Shown: one piece after another, positions 25,075 through 33,015 of the stretch
Layout: each line of letters starts with the position of its first letter
How positions within the stretch are numbered: position 1 is the stretch's first letter
DNA from: Phycisphaerales bacterium
GTDB lineage: Bacteria; Planctomycetota; Phycisphaerae; SM23-33; FEN-1343
DNA length: 57,589 nucleotides
Direction: 5' to 3'
Assembly: GCA_003171335.1 (NCBI GenBank)
Contig: PMYD01000138.1
Coordinates: 1-57,589, forward strand
Translations under genes and position numbers: made by a program
The notes under the pieces: model-generated
What the model saw: only the letters and a program-made list of their open reading frames with translations
The model's database searches: none
Told to the model about the DNA's origin: nothing

Positions 25075-25998
25075 TCACTGAAATAGCGCCTCGACAAACG
25101 TCTCCGGATCAAACGGCTCGACATCCTCGGGCTGCTCGCCCAGGCCGACGAACTTGACGGGCAGGTTGAGTTCCTTGTGGATGGCCACGACGATTCCGCC
25201 CTTGGCCGTGCCATCGAGCTTGGCCAGGAAGATGCCGGTGACGTTGATGGCCTGCTGGAAGGCCTTGGCCTGGCTGATGGCGTTCTGCCCGGTGGTGGCA
25301 TCGAGCACCAGCAGCACCTCGTGCGGGGCGCCGGGGATCTTCTTGGCCACCACGTTGCGGATCTTGGTCAGCTCGCGCATCAGGTTGTCCTGCGTGTGCA
25401 GCCGGCCGGCGGTGTCCACCAGGAGCACATCGGCGTTGCGGGCCATGGCGGCATCGCAGGCGTCGAAGACCACCGCCGCCGGGTCGGAGCCGGAGGCCTG
25501 CTTGATGATCTCCACGCCGAGCCGCTGCGACCAGATGGTCAGTTGCTCCACGGCGGCCGCACGAAACGTATCGGCGGCGGCCAGGATGACTTTGCGCTTG
25601 TCGGATTTGAACGCCTGGGCCAGCTTGGCCACGCTGGTGGTCTTGCCCGTGCCGTTGACGCCGGCCACGAGAATCACCGTGGGGCCCGAAGCGGCGTAAT
25701 GGATGGAGCGGTCCTCCGCCGGCCAGTAGGTTTTCAACTCGGTCTTCAGGAACGGGATCACCTGCTCGGCGGTGGCGATGCGCTTGTCGCGGTACGCCTG
25801 GCGCAGGTCATCGCAGATGTGCGTGGCGGCGGTGACGCCGAGATCGGCCTCGATGAGCTGCTGCTCGAGTTCATCGAGCAACTGCTCGTCGATCTTGCGG
25901 CCCAGGGTCAGGATCGTCTGAATGGAGCCGGCCAGCTTGGCCCGCGTGCGAGCCAGGCCGGCGGCGAATTTGTCCAGCGCTTTGCGAAAGAAGGCCAT
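25075..25998 (-). CDS. ftsY: Signal recognition particle receptor FtsY
   Basis: A 307-aa SRP receptor GTPase that docks ribosome-nascent chain-SRP complexes at the membrane translocon. A short N-domain helix bundle (1-95) lacks the long acidic A domain of E. coli FtsY. The NG domain has G1 GVNGTGKTT (113-121), [48 protein letters not shown] and [17 protein letters not shown]. The length and motifs distinguish it from Ffh, which carries a C-terminal M domain. It is the last of a minus-strand run (ribH, nusB, ftsY), separated from nusB by a hairpin element. Confidence 0.95.
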   Translation of the reverse strand: MAFFRKALDKFAAGLARTRAKLAGSIQTILTLGRKIDEQLLDELEQQLIEADLGVTAATHICDDLRQAYRDKRIATAEQVIPFLKTELKTYWPAEDRSIHYAASGPTVILVAGVNGTGKTTSVAKLAQAFKSDKRKVILAAADTFRAAAVEQLTIWSQRLGVEIIKQASGSDPAAVVFDACDAAMARNADVLLVDTAGRLHTQDNLMRELTKIRNVVAKKIPGAPHEVLLVLDATTGQNAISQAKAFQQAINVTGIFLAKLDGTAKGGIVVAIHKELNLPVKFVGLGEQPEDVEPFDPETFVEALFQ

Positions 25999-26021
25999 TT
26001 CTTAAATCCAAAAAAAAATTT

Positions 26022-26185
26022 AGCAGGGATGCAGGGGATGCAGGGGATAACGGCAAGGGAAAAAGAACGGAGGGCAAAGGCAAGAAGGCCAACGGCATAC
26101 GGCCGGACAAAGCCGGGCCAGGCCGTCTTGGTTTCTTGCTTTCACTCTCTTTGTCTTTATCCCATGCATCCCCTGCATCCCTGCT
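26022..26185. repeat. Word-repeat hairpin (GGGGATGCA word), copy 2
   Basis: Left arm 26022-26050 and right arm 26154-26185 are near-perfect reverse complements built from GGGGATGCAGGGGATGCA. It is the same family as 6346-6525 and sits between nusB and ftsY. Confidence 0.85.
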
Positions 26186-26615
26186 ACTCTTCTTCTTCCA
26201 CGGCCGGCGGGGCGGGCATCTCGCGGGCGATCATCATCAAGACGCCGTTGACGAAGCGCGGGCTCTCGGCGGTGGAGAATTCCTGGGCGATGTGTACCGC
26301 CTCGGCCACGGCCACCGGCGCGGCGGCGTGTCCGCTCAGCATCTCCCACACGGCCATGCGCAGGATGCTGCGATCGACCACCGGCATGCGCTTCAGGTCC
26401 CAATGCCGGCTGTGCTTTTCCAGCAGTTCATCGCACCCCTGGCGGCCGTGCCAGCTGCCCAGGAGCATGCGCTCGGCCTCGCGCAGCACCTCGGGGGTTT
26501 CCTCCTCGGTGTCGTGGATGAAACCGATGGCGCCGTCGATGCCCTTTTGACCCTGCACATCCAGGGAGCACAGGGCCTGCATGGCCAATCGGCGGGCACG
26601 TTGACGGGGCTTCAC
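26184..26615 (-). CDS. nusB: Transcription antitermination factor NusB
   Basis: A 143-aa all-helical NusB, which with NusE/S10 binds boxA RNA for rRNA antitermination. The N-terminal RQRARRLAMQALCSLDVQGQ, the middle MPVVDRSILRMAVWEML and the C-terminal AVAEAVHIAQEFSTAESPRF, then VNGVLMMI match the family. The GTG at 26613-26615 gives a normal NusB N-terminus; upstream codons in this frame are a shadow of ribH, and an ATG at 26582 would cut helix 1. No strong Shine-Dalgarno is visible, so coupling to ribH (17 bp away) is likely. The ribH-nusB order is common in bacteria. Confidence 0.88.
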   Translation of the reverse strand: MKPRQRARRLAMQALCSLDVQGQKGIDGAIGFIHDTEEETPEVLREAERMLLGSWHGRQGCDELLEKHSRHWDLKRMPVVDRSILRMAVWEMLSGHAAAPVAVAEAVHIAQEFSTAESPRFVNGVLMMIAREMPAPPAVEEEE

Positions 26616-26631
26616 GGCCGCACGCTGGGCA

Positions 26632-27099
26632 TTACGGCAGGGCCTCGAACAGGCTGGCCATTTCGATGGCGGCCAAGGCGGCGTCGGCGCCCTTGTTGCC
26701 CGCCTTGGCGCCGGCCCGCTCGATGGCCTGCTCGATCGTGTCGCACGTGAGGATGCCGAAGATGCACGGCACGCCGCTGGCCATGGAGGCCTGCGCCACG
26801 CCCTTGGCGGCCTCGGCGGCCACATACTCGTAATGGTCGGTGCCGCCGCGGATGACCGCGCCCAGGCAGACGACCGCGGCATACGCGCCGCCGGCGGCCA
26901 GCCGCTTGGCCAGCAGGGGAATCTCGAAACTCCCCGGGCTCCAGACCACGTCGATCCGGTTTTCCACCACGCCGTGGCGGGCGAAGGCGTCCATCGCCCC
27001 CCCGAGCAGCTTGGAGGAGATGAACTCGTTGAATCGGCTGACGACGATCGCGAACTTCGCCTTGGCCGGGGGAATCAGTTTGCCTTGATATAGGGTCAT
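26632..27099 (-). CDS. ribH: 6,7-dimethyl-8-ribityllumazine synthase
   Basis: A 155-aa lumazine synthase, the penultimate step of riboflavin synthesis, forming pentameric or icosahedral assemblies. Motifs: [49 protein letters not shown] with the catalytic histidine H89, and [17 protein letters not shown] followed by [16 protein letters not shown]. The ATG at 27097-27099 has GGGAG seven bases upstream and gives the standard length; an in-frame codon ten residues earlier does not. No other rib gene is nearby. Confidence 0.95.
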   Translation of the reverse strand: MTLYQGKLIPPAKAKFAIVVSRFNEFISSKLLGGAMDAFARHGVVENRIDVVWSPGSFEIPLLAKRLAAGGAYAAVVCLGAVIRGGTDHYEYVAAEAAKGVAQASMASGVPCIFGILTCDTIEQAIERAGAKAGNKGADAALAAIEMASLFEALP

Positions 27100-27156
27100 T
27101 GGGTCGCTCCCAGTGTGTTGCCCGTCCACCGATCAATGATAAACCCGGCAGCGGGA

Positions 27157-27190
27157 GATTGCGAATTGCAAATTGCAAATTGCGAATTGA
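27157..27190. repeat. Solo arm of an AATTGCAAATTG-word repeat
   Basis: Iterated GCGAATTGCAAATTG words, like the arms at 53600-53635 and 53742-53778. No complementary arm is seen here. Confidence 0.65.
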
Positions 27191-27222
27191 AGGCAGGGGA
27201 ACCCTTTTGGAGGTGTCAGTTC

Positions 27223-27356
27223 GGTGCCACGGCTGCGTTGTTTGCAGCCGTGCGCCGCAAAGCTGCGTTCGTGCGGAAGGTCCCGCGGGGTCCAACGATA
27301 CTTTTGTGTTATCGCCTGCTACAGCGCACGGCTGCAAACAACGCAGCCGTGGCACC
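27223..27356. repeat. Perfect 33-bp inverted repeat with 68-bp centre
   Basis: Arm 27223-27255 (begins GGTGCCACGGCTGCG) is the exact reverse complement of arm 27324-27356 (ends CGCAGCCGTGGCACC). It lies in the 375-bp gap between ribH and the small membrane protein. The rest of the gap is a pyrimidine-rich CTCTGTGTCC-type stretch (27357-27474). Confidence 0.9.
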
Positions 27357-27474
27357 AATCCTCTCTCTCTGCGTTCTCTCGTTCTTCCCCGTTCCTCTTG
27401 TTGTTCCTGTTGTCGTTTCCGGTCTCTACCTTCTTCTCTTCTTCCTTCTCTGTGTCCTCTGTGTCCCCTGTGGT

Positions 27475-28023
27475 TTACGTTCTCAGCTTGGGCGCATCGG
27501 CGGCATCAGCGGCTTTGCGGCTGCGCTCCAGGGAGACGATCAGCTCGATCTCCCCGGGCGCCAAACCCATGTCGCGGGCGATGGCGACGACGGCCTGGCC
27601 TTCGTTGAAGCGGCGGCACACCTCCAGGTGCTTGGGGTCGATGGCCGCCGGGAAGGGCGGGGAATCGCCGTTGGCATCCTGGCGGCGGACGGCGGCTTTT
27701 AGAGCCGCCAGCTTCTGGTCGGCCTCGGCGATCACCTGCTCGAGCCGGACAAAACGCGTGTCGACCTTGCCGCAGATCTCACGCGAGACCTCTTCCAGGC
27801 GGACCATCAGCTCGTCGATATCCTGCCGGGCCTGCTTTTCCAGGCGCTCATTGTGCTTTTCAGCGTGCAGGCTGGTCCGCCGCTCGGGCTGATTCCGCCG
27901 GCCGCGGCGCATGCTCATCCACGCCAGGGAACCCACGATCAACACCAGGCCCGCCAGCCACAGGTACTGCTGGAAGGTGGGCTTGCCGTCCGTCGCGGCC
28001 AGGATGAAAAACGCTAGCATCAT
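27475..28023 (-). CDS. Single-span membrane protein with coiled coil and C-terminal HTH-like motif
   Basis: A 182-aa protein of unknown function. One transmembrane helix lies at about 18-38 (YLWLAGLVLIVGSLAWM), followed by basic residues. A helical, charge-rich coiled-coil region covers ~50-115 (KHNERLEKQARQDIDELMVR). The C-terminal part, CRRFNEGQAVVAIARDMGLA, then PGEIELIVSLERSR, resembles the short helix-turn-helix at the end of DUF6115/DUF2802-type proteins. It probably anchors in the membrane with a cytoplasmic tail. Its start overlaps the larC stop by 4 bp, so it is co-translated with larC, although no functional link is known. Confidence 0.75.
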   Translation of the reverse strand: MMLAFFILAATDGKPTFQQYLWLAGLVLIVGSLAWMSMRRGRRNQPERRTSLHAEKHNERLEKQARQDIDELMVRLEEVSREICGKVDTRFVRLEQVIAEADQKLAALKAAVRRQDANGDSPPFPAAIDPKHLEVCRRFNEGQAVVAIARDMGLAPGEIELIVSLERSRKAADAADAPKLRT

Positions 28024-29246
28024 TTAAGCTTCCCGCGATAAAACTGCATCGTCACGGCCTGTACTTCTTTGATCGGCACATGGTGGGCCGTGGCTGCACG
28101 CGCACAATCGTCAAACTCGGGGGCCGCGGTGTAGTCGCGGCCGCCGCGGCCGGAAACCTTGACGCGGATGGCCCCGAACGGGGTTTCCACCACCACGTGC
28201 CGGCGCGACAGCTTGGTGCGCTGGCACAGGTGGCGGCGGATGCCGATGGTCGTCGTCTGGCTGAAGAGAACCTCCTCCAGCCGCTCGACGTCTTCGGGCC
28301 GGCACAGCAGGCCAAGCTGCACGGCGGGGCGGTTCTTCTTCATGCCGATGGGCGTTGTCCAGGCATCCAGGGCGCCGGCGGCCAGGAGCATCTCTACGGC
28401 CGCACCGATCAGTTCGCCCGGGGCATCATCAATATTAGCGGCCAGTTCGACCACCGTATCGGCGGCGCCGCTTTCATCCGGCTCACCGACGAAGACCCGC
28501 AGCAAGTTGTGTCGGCCGGGGTCCTCGCGTCCGCCGGCGCCGTAGCCGATGGCCTCGACGGCCATGGCGCCAAGCGGCCCGAACGACTCGGCCAGCGTGG
28601 TCAGAATGGCCGCACCGGTCGGCGTGCATAGCTCGGCGGGGAAGTCGGATGGCGCGATGACGCCATCGCGCATCAACTCCGCCGTGGCGGGGGCGGGCAC
28701 GGGAAAAACGCCATGCTGGCAGTGCACCGTGCCGGTGCCCAGGGGGATGGGCGAGCAATCGATCCGCTCGATGCCCAGTTGCTCCAGGGCCAGGATAGAG
28801 CCCACGATGTCCACGATGCTGTCGATGGCCCCGACCTCGTGAAAATGCACCTGCTCGATGGTCGTGCCGTGCACCTTCGCCTCGGCCGCCGCCAGCCGGC
28901 GGAAGATCTGGCGCGCCCGCGAGTCGACGCGCTCGGCGTAGCCGGCATGGTCCAGCAGGGCCAGGATGTCGGCCAGGCCGCGGTGAGGCGCGTGGCCGTG
29001 CTCGGCAGGCTCGTGCGAATGCCCGTGCGCTTCGCCTTCGTGCGGCGGCTCGACCATCTGGACATCGAACTTCAGCCCGCGCAGACCGCCGCGGGTGACC
29101 GTCTGGCGCGTGATTTCAAAGCCGGCCAGGCCCAGGCGCGCCAGCTCCACACGCAGCAGCGCCAGGTTCGCGCCGGCATCCAGCAGGGCGCCCAGGATCA
29201 TGTCGCCACTGGCGCCCCCGAAACAATCGAAATAGGCGGTTCGCAT
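28020..29246 (-). CDS. larC: Nickel-pincer cofactor biosynthesis protein LarC
   Basis: A 408-aa LarC, the CTP-dependent cyclometallase that inserts nickel into the pincer cofactor of lactate racemase-type enzymes. It opens AYFDCFGGASGDMILGALLD, has a His-rich nickel-binding stretch at about 69-88, then VHFHEVGAIDSIVDIVG, PIPLGTGTV, ELCTPTGAAIL, ANIDDAPGELIGAAVE and MKKNRPAVQL. LarC1 and LarC2 regions are in one uninterrupted frame, unlike Lactobacillus plantarum, where a frameshift joins them. No larA or larB is in the window, so the client enzyme must be encoded elsewhere. Confidence 0.92.
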   Translation of the reverse strand: MRTAYFDCFGGASGDMILGALLDAGANLALLRVELARLGLAGFEITRQTVTRGGLRGLKFDVQMVEPPHEGEAHGHSHEPAEHGHAPHRGLADILALLDHAGYAERVDSRARQIFRRLAAAEAKVHGTTIEQVHFHEVGAIDSIVDIVGSILALEQLGIERIDCSPIPLGTGTVHCQHGVFPVPAPATAELMRDGVIAPSDFPAELCTPTGAAILTTLAESFGPLGAMAVEAIGYGAGGREDPGRHNLLRVFVGEPDESGAADTVVELAANIDDAPGELIGAAVEMLLAAGALDAWTTPIGMKKNRPAVQLGLLCRPEDVERLEEVLFSQTTTIGIRRHLCQRTKLSRRHVVVETPFGAIRVKVSGRGGRDYTAAPEFDDCARAATAHHVPIKEVQAVTMQFYRGKLK

Positions 29247-29310
29247 GGGAGTTCAGTTTACAAAGGATTCCGCACAATTTGCATAGTTGGCCGCCGCATC
29301 AATTGCCAAA

Positions 29311-29448
29311 GGTGGCATGCCCTCATGCCGCGGGCCGCCTTGGCGGCCAAGGCGAGTGGGCATGGGCCGTCCCGAAAAGAAGCTCGCCTTGCCTGCGCTC
29401 ATGCCCACCCCTCCGGTGCTTTCGCACCGGCTGTGAGGGCATGCCACC
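29311..29448. repeat. Dispersed TIR element, full copy E
   Basis: A 138-bp copy with termini GGTGGCATGCCCTCATG and GTGAGGGCATGCCACC, and the inner pair GTGGGCATG/CATGCCCAC. It sits between larC and the SAM hydrolase gene, ending 3 bp from the latter's stop codon. Confidence 0.88.
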
Positions 29449-29451
29449 CGC

Positions 29452-30735
29452 TCAGTCCAGTTGAATCGGCGGCAGCAAGTCATCATCCGGCGACTGGCCC
29501 TGTTCGAACAGTCGAATGTCATCCTCAGACAGGATCAAGTCATCCTCGGCCGGCACCTTGACGGCGGGCGCGGGGGCCGGGGGCTGTTTCTTCTCGACCG
29601 GCGCAGCCGGCTGCTTCTTTTCCGCGGGCGGCGGCGCGGGTTGCTTCTTTTCGACCGGCGCGGGAGCGGCCGGCCGCTTCGTGTCAACCGGCGCGGGCGC
29701 CGGCGGCTGCTTCTTCGGGGCCGGCGGTGCCGGCGGCGCCATCGGCGGCAGCACGGTCAGTATCGACACGGGCTCCAGCGGCAGAACCGTCACCACCGGT
29801 GGGGGCGGCGGCTGGATCTTCACAGCGGGTATCGGCAGCGCCTCCGGCTGAATCTTCACCACCGGCGCGGGCGTTGGCGTCGTGACCACGCCCTGCGGCG
29901 GCAGGGCCTTTTCCCGCGCCACAACCGCCTCGGCGCGGCTGTAGCGCACCTGCACCTCATCGCCCACGCGCAGTTGCAGCCGGTCGCTGGCCCGCCCGCC
30001 GTTGACGGCGATTTCCAGCAGGTCGATCGAGTCCAGCAGGGCCAGCGCCTCGCCGACAGGCACGTGCGAAAACGTGCCGTGCAGCGGGCCGATGGACCGT
30101 TGGCCGATGACAACCTCCACCCGGCCCAGAGTGCGCGTCACCTGCTCGATCATGGAGCGGCTGATGTTCGTCACGCAGTTGCCAAACCGATCAACGTGCA
30201 GCACGTGGCCGATAATGGTCGAGCCTTCGGCCCGTGCGGCGGGCAGGTCCAGCAGCTTGTACGACTCGGGCGTGGGGCCAAGCTGCTCCAGCCGCGTGCC
30301 GGTGGCCAAGGCGGCGGCCACGGGCGCCATGATGTCGCGCCCATCAAACGTGCGGCCGATGCGCGAGGCCAGGAAGTAACTCTCGTTGCGCACGGAGACC
30401 AGGCCTTCCAGCCCCAGCCGCTGGTCCAGCAGCGTCAGCAGGCCGTTGTCCGGCGCGATGACGATCTGCCGGGCGTACCGGGCCGCCAGGATCCGCCGGT
30501 CGGTGCCCACGCCGGGGTCGATGACCGCCAGGTGGATCGTGCCGGGGGGGAAGTAGTCGATGGCCTGGTTGAGCACGAAGGCCCCGGCCAGGATGTCGCT
30601 CATGGCGATCTCGTGGGTGAGATCCACCAGCCGCACACCCGGCGCCATCGACAACAGCACGCCCTTCATGGAGGCGACGTAGCCGTCGGCGGTTCCAAAG
30701 TCGGTCAGGAACGTCACAATCTGCTCTTTGGGCAT
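29452..30735 (-). CDS. SAM hydrolase (DUF62 family) with Pro-rich C-terminal tail
   Basis: A 427-aa protein. Residues 1-~265 form the SAM hydroxide adenosyltransferase/halogenase-family fold, which cleaves S-adenosylmethionine to adenosine and methionine: FLTDFGTADGYVASMKGVLL, DLTHEI, GAFVLNQAIDYFPPGTIHLA, VIDPGVGTDRR, IAPDNGLLTLL, RTFDGRDIMAPVAA and HVDRFGNCVTNI. From about 275 to the end is a ~150-residue proline/lysine/alanine-rich tail with repeated KKQPAP units. It ends in an acidic, more ordered-looking segment (EDDLILSEDDIRLFEQGQ). Such a tail is unusual for the family (normally ~260-290 aa). The start codon has AAGGGAAG upstream at a reasonable distance. Confidence 0.85.
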   Translation of the reverse strand: MPKEQIVTFLTDFGTADGYVASMKGVLLSMAPGVRLVDLTHEIAMSDILAGAFVLNQAIDYFPPGTIHLAVIDPGVGTDRRILAARYARQIVIAPDNGLLTLLDQRLGLEGLVSVRNESYFLASRIGRTFDGRDIMAPVAAALATGTRLEQLGPTPESYKLLDLPAARAEGSTIIGHVLHVDRFGNCVTNISRSMIEQVTRTLGRVEVVIGQRSIGPLHGTFSHVPVGEALALLDSIDLLEIAVNGGRASDRLQLRVGDEVQVRYSRAEAVVAREKALPPQGVVTTPTPAPVVKIQPEALPIPAVKIQPPPPPVVTVLPLEPVSILTVLPPMAPPAPPAPKKQPPAPAPVDTKRPAAPAPVEKKQPAPPPAEKKQPAAPVEKKQPPAPAPAVKVPAEDDLILSEDDIRLFEQGQSPDDDLLPPIQLD

Positions 30736-31769
30736 GGCGAAGACTTCCCTTTCAGCGTCCCGCGCGGCGGCAGCACCGCCGAATCAGTCCAGAATTTCTA
30801 CCAGACTGGCGCGGCCGGACAAAGCAGAATCGCCTGTGGGCTGCAGGCCTCAGGCCGTAAGGTTGACCGAAAGAGTTGGGAGCCAGCCGCACAGCAGCGG
30901 CAAATACTACTGAGTAATATGCGCATAAATATGCGCATATTGTAATAATCTGTTGTAAATGTTGCTGCACTATAGCCTTGTAAATATGCGCGCGGCGCAT
31001 AATGGAAATATCTGAAATGTTCCCCAGAATCTCAGGGTTTCCAAGTTTAACGTTGGAGACGATGAGTCGGTCCATTTCATTCCAGCCGCCGCACCGAGCA
31101 GCGGCCGTGCGAACGTAACAGTTCTCACAGGTTATGCTAAATCTTGATTCTGAGTCAGTAAGAATCAACGTAAGTCCTTATTCTTCAATGGGCGCTTGAT
31201 TCACGCTGTGTATCTGAAAAATCCTGTTTCTTCTTTATTTTTCCCATCTTGTGAATCTTTGTCACGATTTCTAATGCTCCGCGCAGACCGCCCACGTTCG
31301 GGTGGATGTTCTTCTCGAGAAAAACACTCCTTGCGGACCCTCCGTAGCCCTCGTTCGCGTAACCCGTCCCGCCAAGCCACAGCCAGGCGCTTGCCCAACA
31401 GGATCTTAAAGCCGGACGTAAATTGTCGTGCCGGCATTATACCATGGTAAGCCGGAGCGTCAAGATGAATAATGAAAAGCCCGAAGCCCGGGACATCGCA
31501 GACTGGCGCGGCCCCACTACGAGTCTTTTGCCACAACGTCGCCTGAGGTGGTCATGAAAGATAGGGAAATGACTTGACAAGTTGCGCTAATACAATAGCA
31601 TCTTGTTTATCCCCCGGTGGGAGCGGGGGGAACCACACGAGGGCAGGAGCGGGCCTCGCTCTCCGCATCTTTCTGCCCCAGGCCGCCGCGGCCAATTCCA
31701 CGTTCAACGGTTTTTTGGCGTCTTTTTCTTCGGGCTGAGGCAGACAGAGCGAAAAAAGGGAGAAACACG
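30736..31769. other. ~1-kb gene-poor intergenic region
   Basis: No credible gene. Visible structure: two ATATGCGCAT units as a 10-4-10 hairpin at 30917-30940, with a related ATATGCGCG near 30987. A TTGATTCT/AGAATCAA hairpin lies at 31144-31168. A possible promoter (TTGACA 31574-31579, 16-base spacer, TAGCAT 31596-31601) lies ahead of the PEP-CTERM gene. GC is lower than the window average in 30900-31300. Confidence 0.5.
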
Positions 31770-31988
31770 ATGTCCGGCAATCGCATTCCTTGGATGGTGA
31801 CGTGCCTGGCGGCAATGGCGATTCACGTGGCGGTCTGGGCTGACGTGCAATATGCGATCACCGACCTGGGTTCCTTAGGCGGCGGCAGAAGCGAAGCCAT
31901 GGCGATCAATAACCTGGGGGAGATTGTTGGAACTTCTTCCAACGCGGCCGGCACCTTCGACGCGTTTTCTTACGCCAACGGGTCATGA
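31770..31988 (+). CDS. PEP-CTERM/HAF-repeat protein, N-terminal part (frameshifted)
   Basis: 72 aa: a signal peptide (MSGNRIPWMVTCLAAMAIHV, cleavage probably after VWA) followed by one HAF repeat (ITDLGSLGGGRSEAMAINNL, then GEIVGTS). The start has GGGAG seven bases upstream. The frame ends in TGA at 31986-31988 exactly where the next HAF repeat (MTDLGALGGYGG) begins in another frame. A single-base deletion near 31983 would explain this. The two parts are best read as one interrupted gene, with ATGA coupling or a sequencing error as alternatives. Confidence 0.7.
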   Translation: MSGNRIPWMVTCLAAMAIHVAVWADVQYAITDLGSLGGGRSEAMAINNLGEIVGTSSNAAGTFDAFSYANGS

Positions 31989-32857
31989 CGGATCTAGGTG
32001 CACTGGGCGGATACGGCGGAAGTGTCGCCTATGGCATTAATGACCTGGGACAGATAGTCGGGACCGCATCCATCACGTATGGCCAGCATGCCTTCTTGTA
32101 CAGCGGCGGGCAAATGACCGACCTGGACACGCTGGGCAGCCCTGATAGCACGGCTCGCAGCATCAACGCCAAGGGACAGATTACGGGCGAGTGCTCCATG
32201 CGCGCGGGGGACCAGAAGGCGTTTCTTTACGAGAATGGCGCCATGCGTGACCTGGACTCTCTCATATCGGGCATGTCTTCCGCCGGCCGGGTCATCGATG
32301 CCTTCGGGCGCGTCTACGGCTACACCAACGACTCTTCCGGGGACGTCCACATGGCTTACTTCGATAACGGCGGCTGGACCTTGATAAATCCCGAAGTCCA
32401 TCCGGGGACGGATGTCGTTGGGGTCAACAGCCATGGGGATATCCTGGCCAACTACGACGGCGGGAGCCCGAACCAGCACGGAATCGTGGTGTCCAACGGT
32501 GCCATCACCCATTTAGGCGTTCTGAACATCGCCCTGGGTGGCTCGAACGTGGACGCGATAAACGATCTGGGGCAGATCGTTGGATCGTCGCCGCTACAAG
32601 ATGGATCTCGCCGCGCGGTTCTGTATGAAAATAGTGTTCCAATCGACCTGAATTCATTGATCCCTTCCGGCTCTGGCTGGACGCTTGAATATGCCACCAG
32701 CATCAACGATCAGGGGCAGATCGTGGGTATCGGCACAAGCCCGGATTCAATCGACAGAGCGTTTCTCTTGACTCCCGTTCCCGAGCCCATGACGCTTTCT
32801 GTCATGGCATTGGGCGGTTTCTGGTTCCTGCTGAGGAAACCTTCTCTGCTTAAATAA
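31985..32857 (+). CDS. PEP-CTERM/HAF-repeat extracellular protein, main part
   Basis: 290 aa carrying further HAF repeats (GINDLGQIVGTA, SINAKGQITGEC, AINDLGQIVGSS, SINDQGQIVGIG), each with an AFLYENG-type strand. They probably form a beta-propeller-like exported domain. The C-terminus is a classic PEP-CTERM sorting signal: VPEP, a hydrophobic helix (MTLSVMALGGFWFLL) and basic residues. This implies processing by an exosortase encoded elsewhere. On its own this frame lacks a signal peptide, which is supplied by the upstream fragment (31770-31988). The gene is therefore either broken or depends on frameshifting. Confidence 0.75.
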   Translation: MTDLGALGGYGGSVAYGINDLGQIVGTASITYGQHAFLYSGGQMTDLDTLGSPDSTARSINAKGQITGECSMRAGDQKAFLYENGAMRDLDSLISGMSSAGRVIDAFGRVYGYTNDSSGDVHMAYFDNGGWTLINPEVHPGTDVVGVNSHGDILANYDGGSPNQHGIVVSNGAITHLGVLNIALGGSNVDAINDLGQIVGSSPLQDGSRRAVLYENSVPIDLNSLIPSGSGWTLEYATSINDQGQIVGIGTSPDSIDRAFLLTPVPEPMTLSVMALGGFWFLLRKPSLLK

Positions 32858-32936
32858 AGGCTCGATTGAACTCTTTGCGCCGAAACTACACTGGCGGCCA
32901 AGTCGTCGGACATACCGAGGTTTTAGCACCGTGGCC

Positions 32937-32985
32937 CATGCCCACCCGTCCGGGGCTTTCGCCCCGAACGTGAGGGCATGCCACC
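32937..32985. repeat. Dispersed TIR element, half copy F
   Basis: Right half: CATGCCCACCCG ... CGTGAGGGCATGCCACC. It lies between the convergent PEP-CTERM and VIT/vWA genes. Confidence 0.8.
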
Positions 32986-33015
32986 TAAAGAGTGCCACCT
33001 GAAGAATGCCCGTGG

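Noticed and set aside
30752..31536. Two small minus-strand frames (138 and 111 codons) in the gene-poor region
   Set aside because: No Shine-Dalgarno, no domain, irregular composition, and they run through hairpins. They are not supported as genes.
31574..31596. TTGACA followed by TACAAT as a promoter
   Set aside because: The spacer would be only 11 bases. The overlapping TAGCAT with a 16-base spacer is the more plausible -10.
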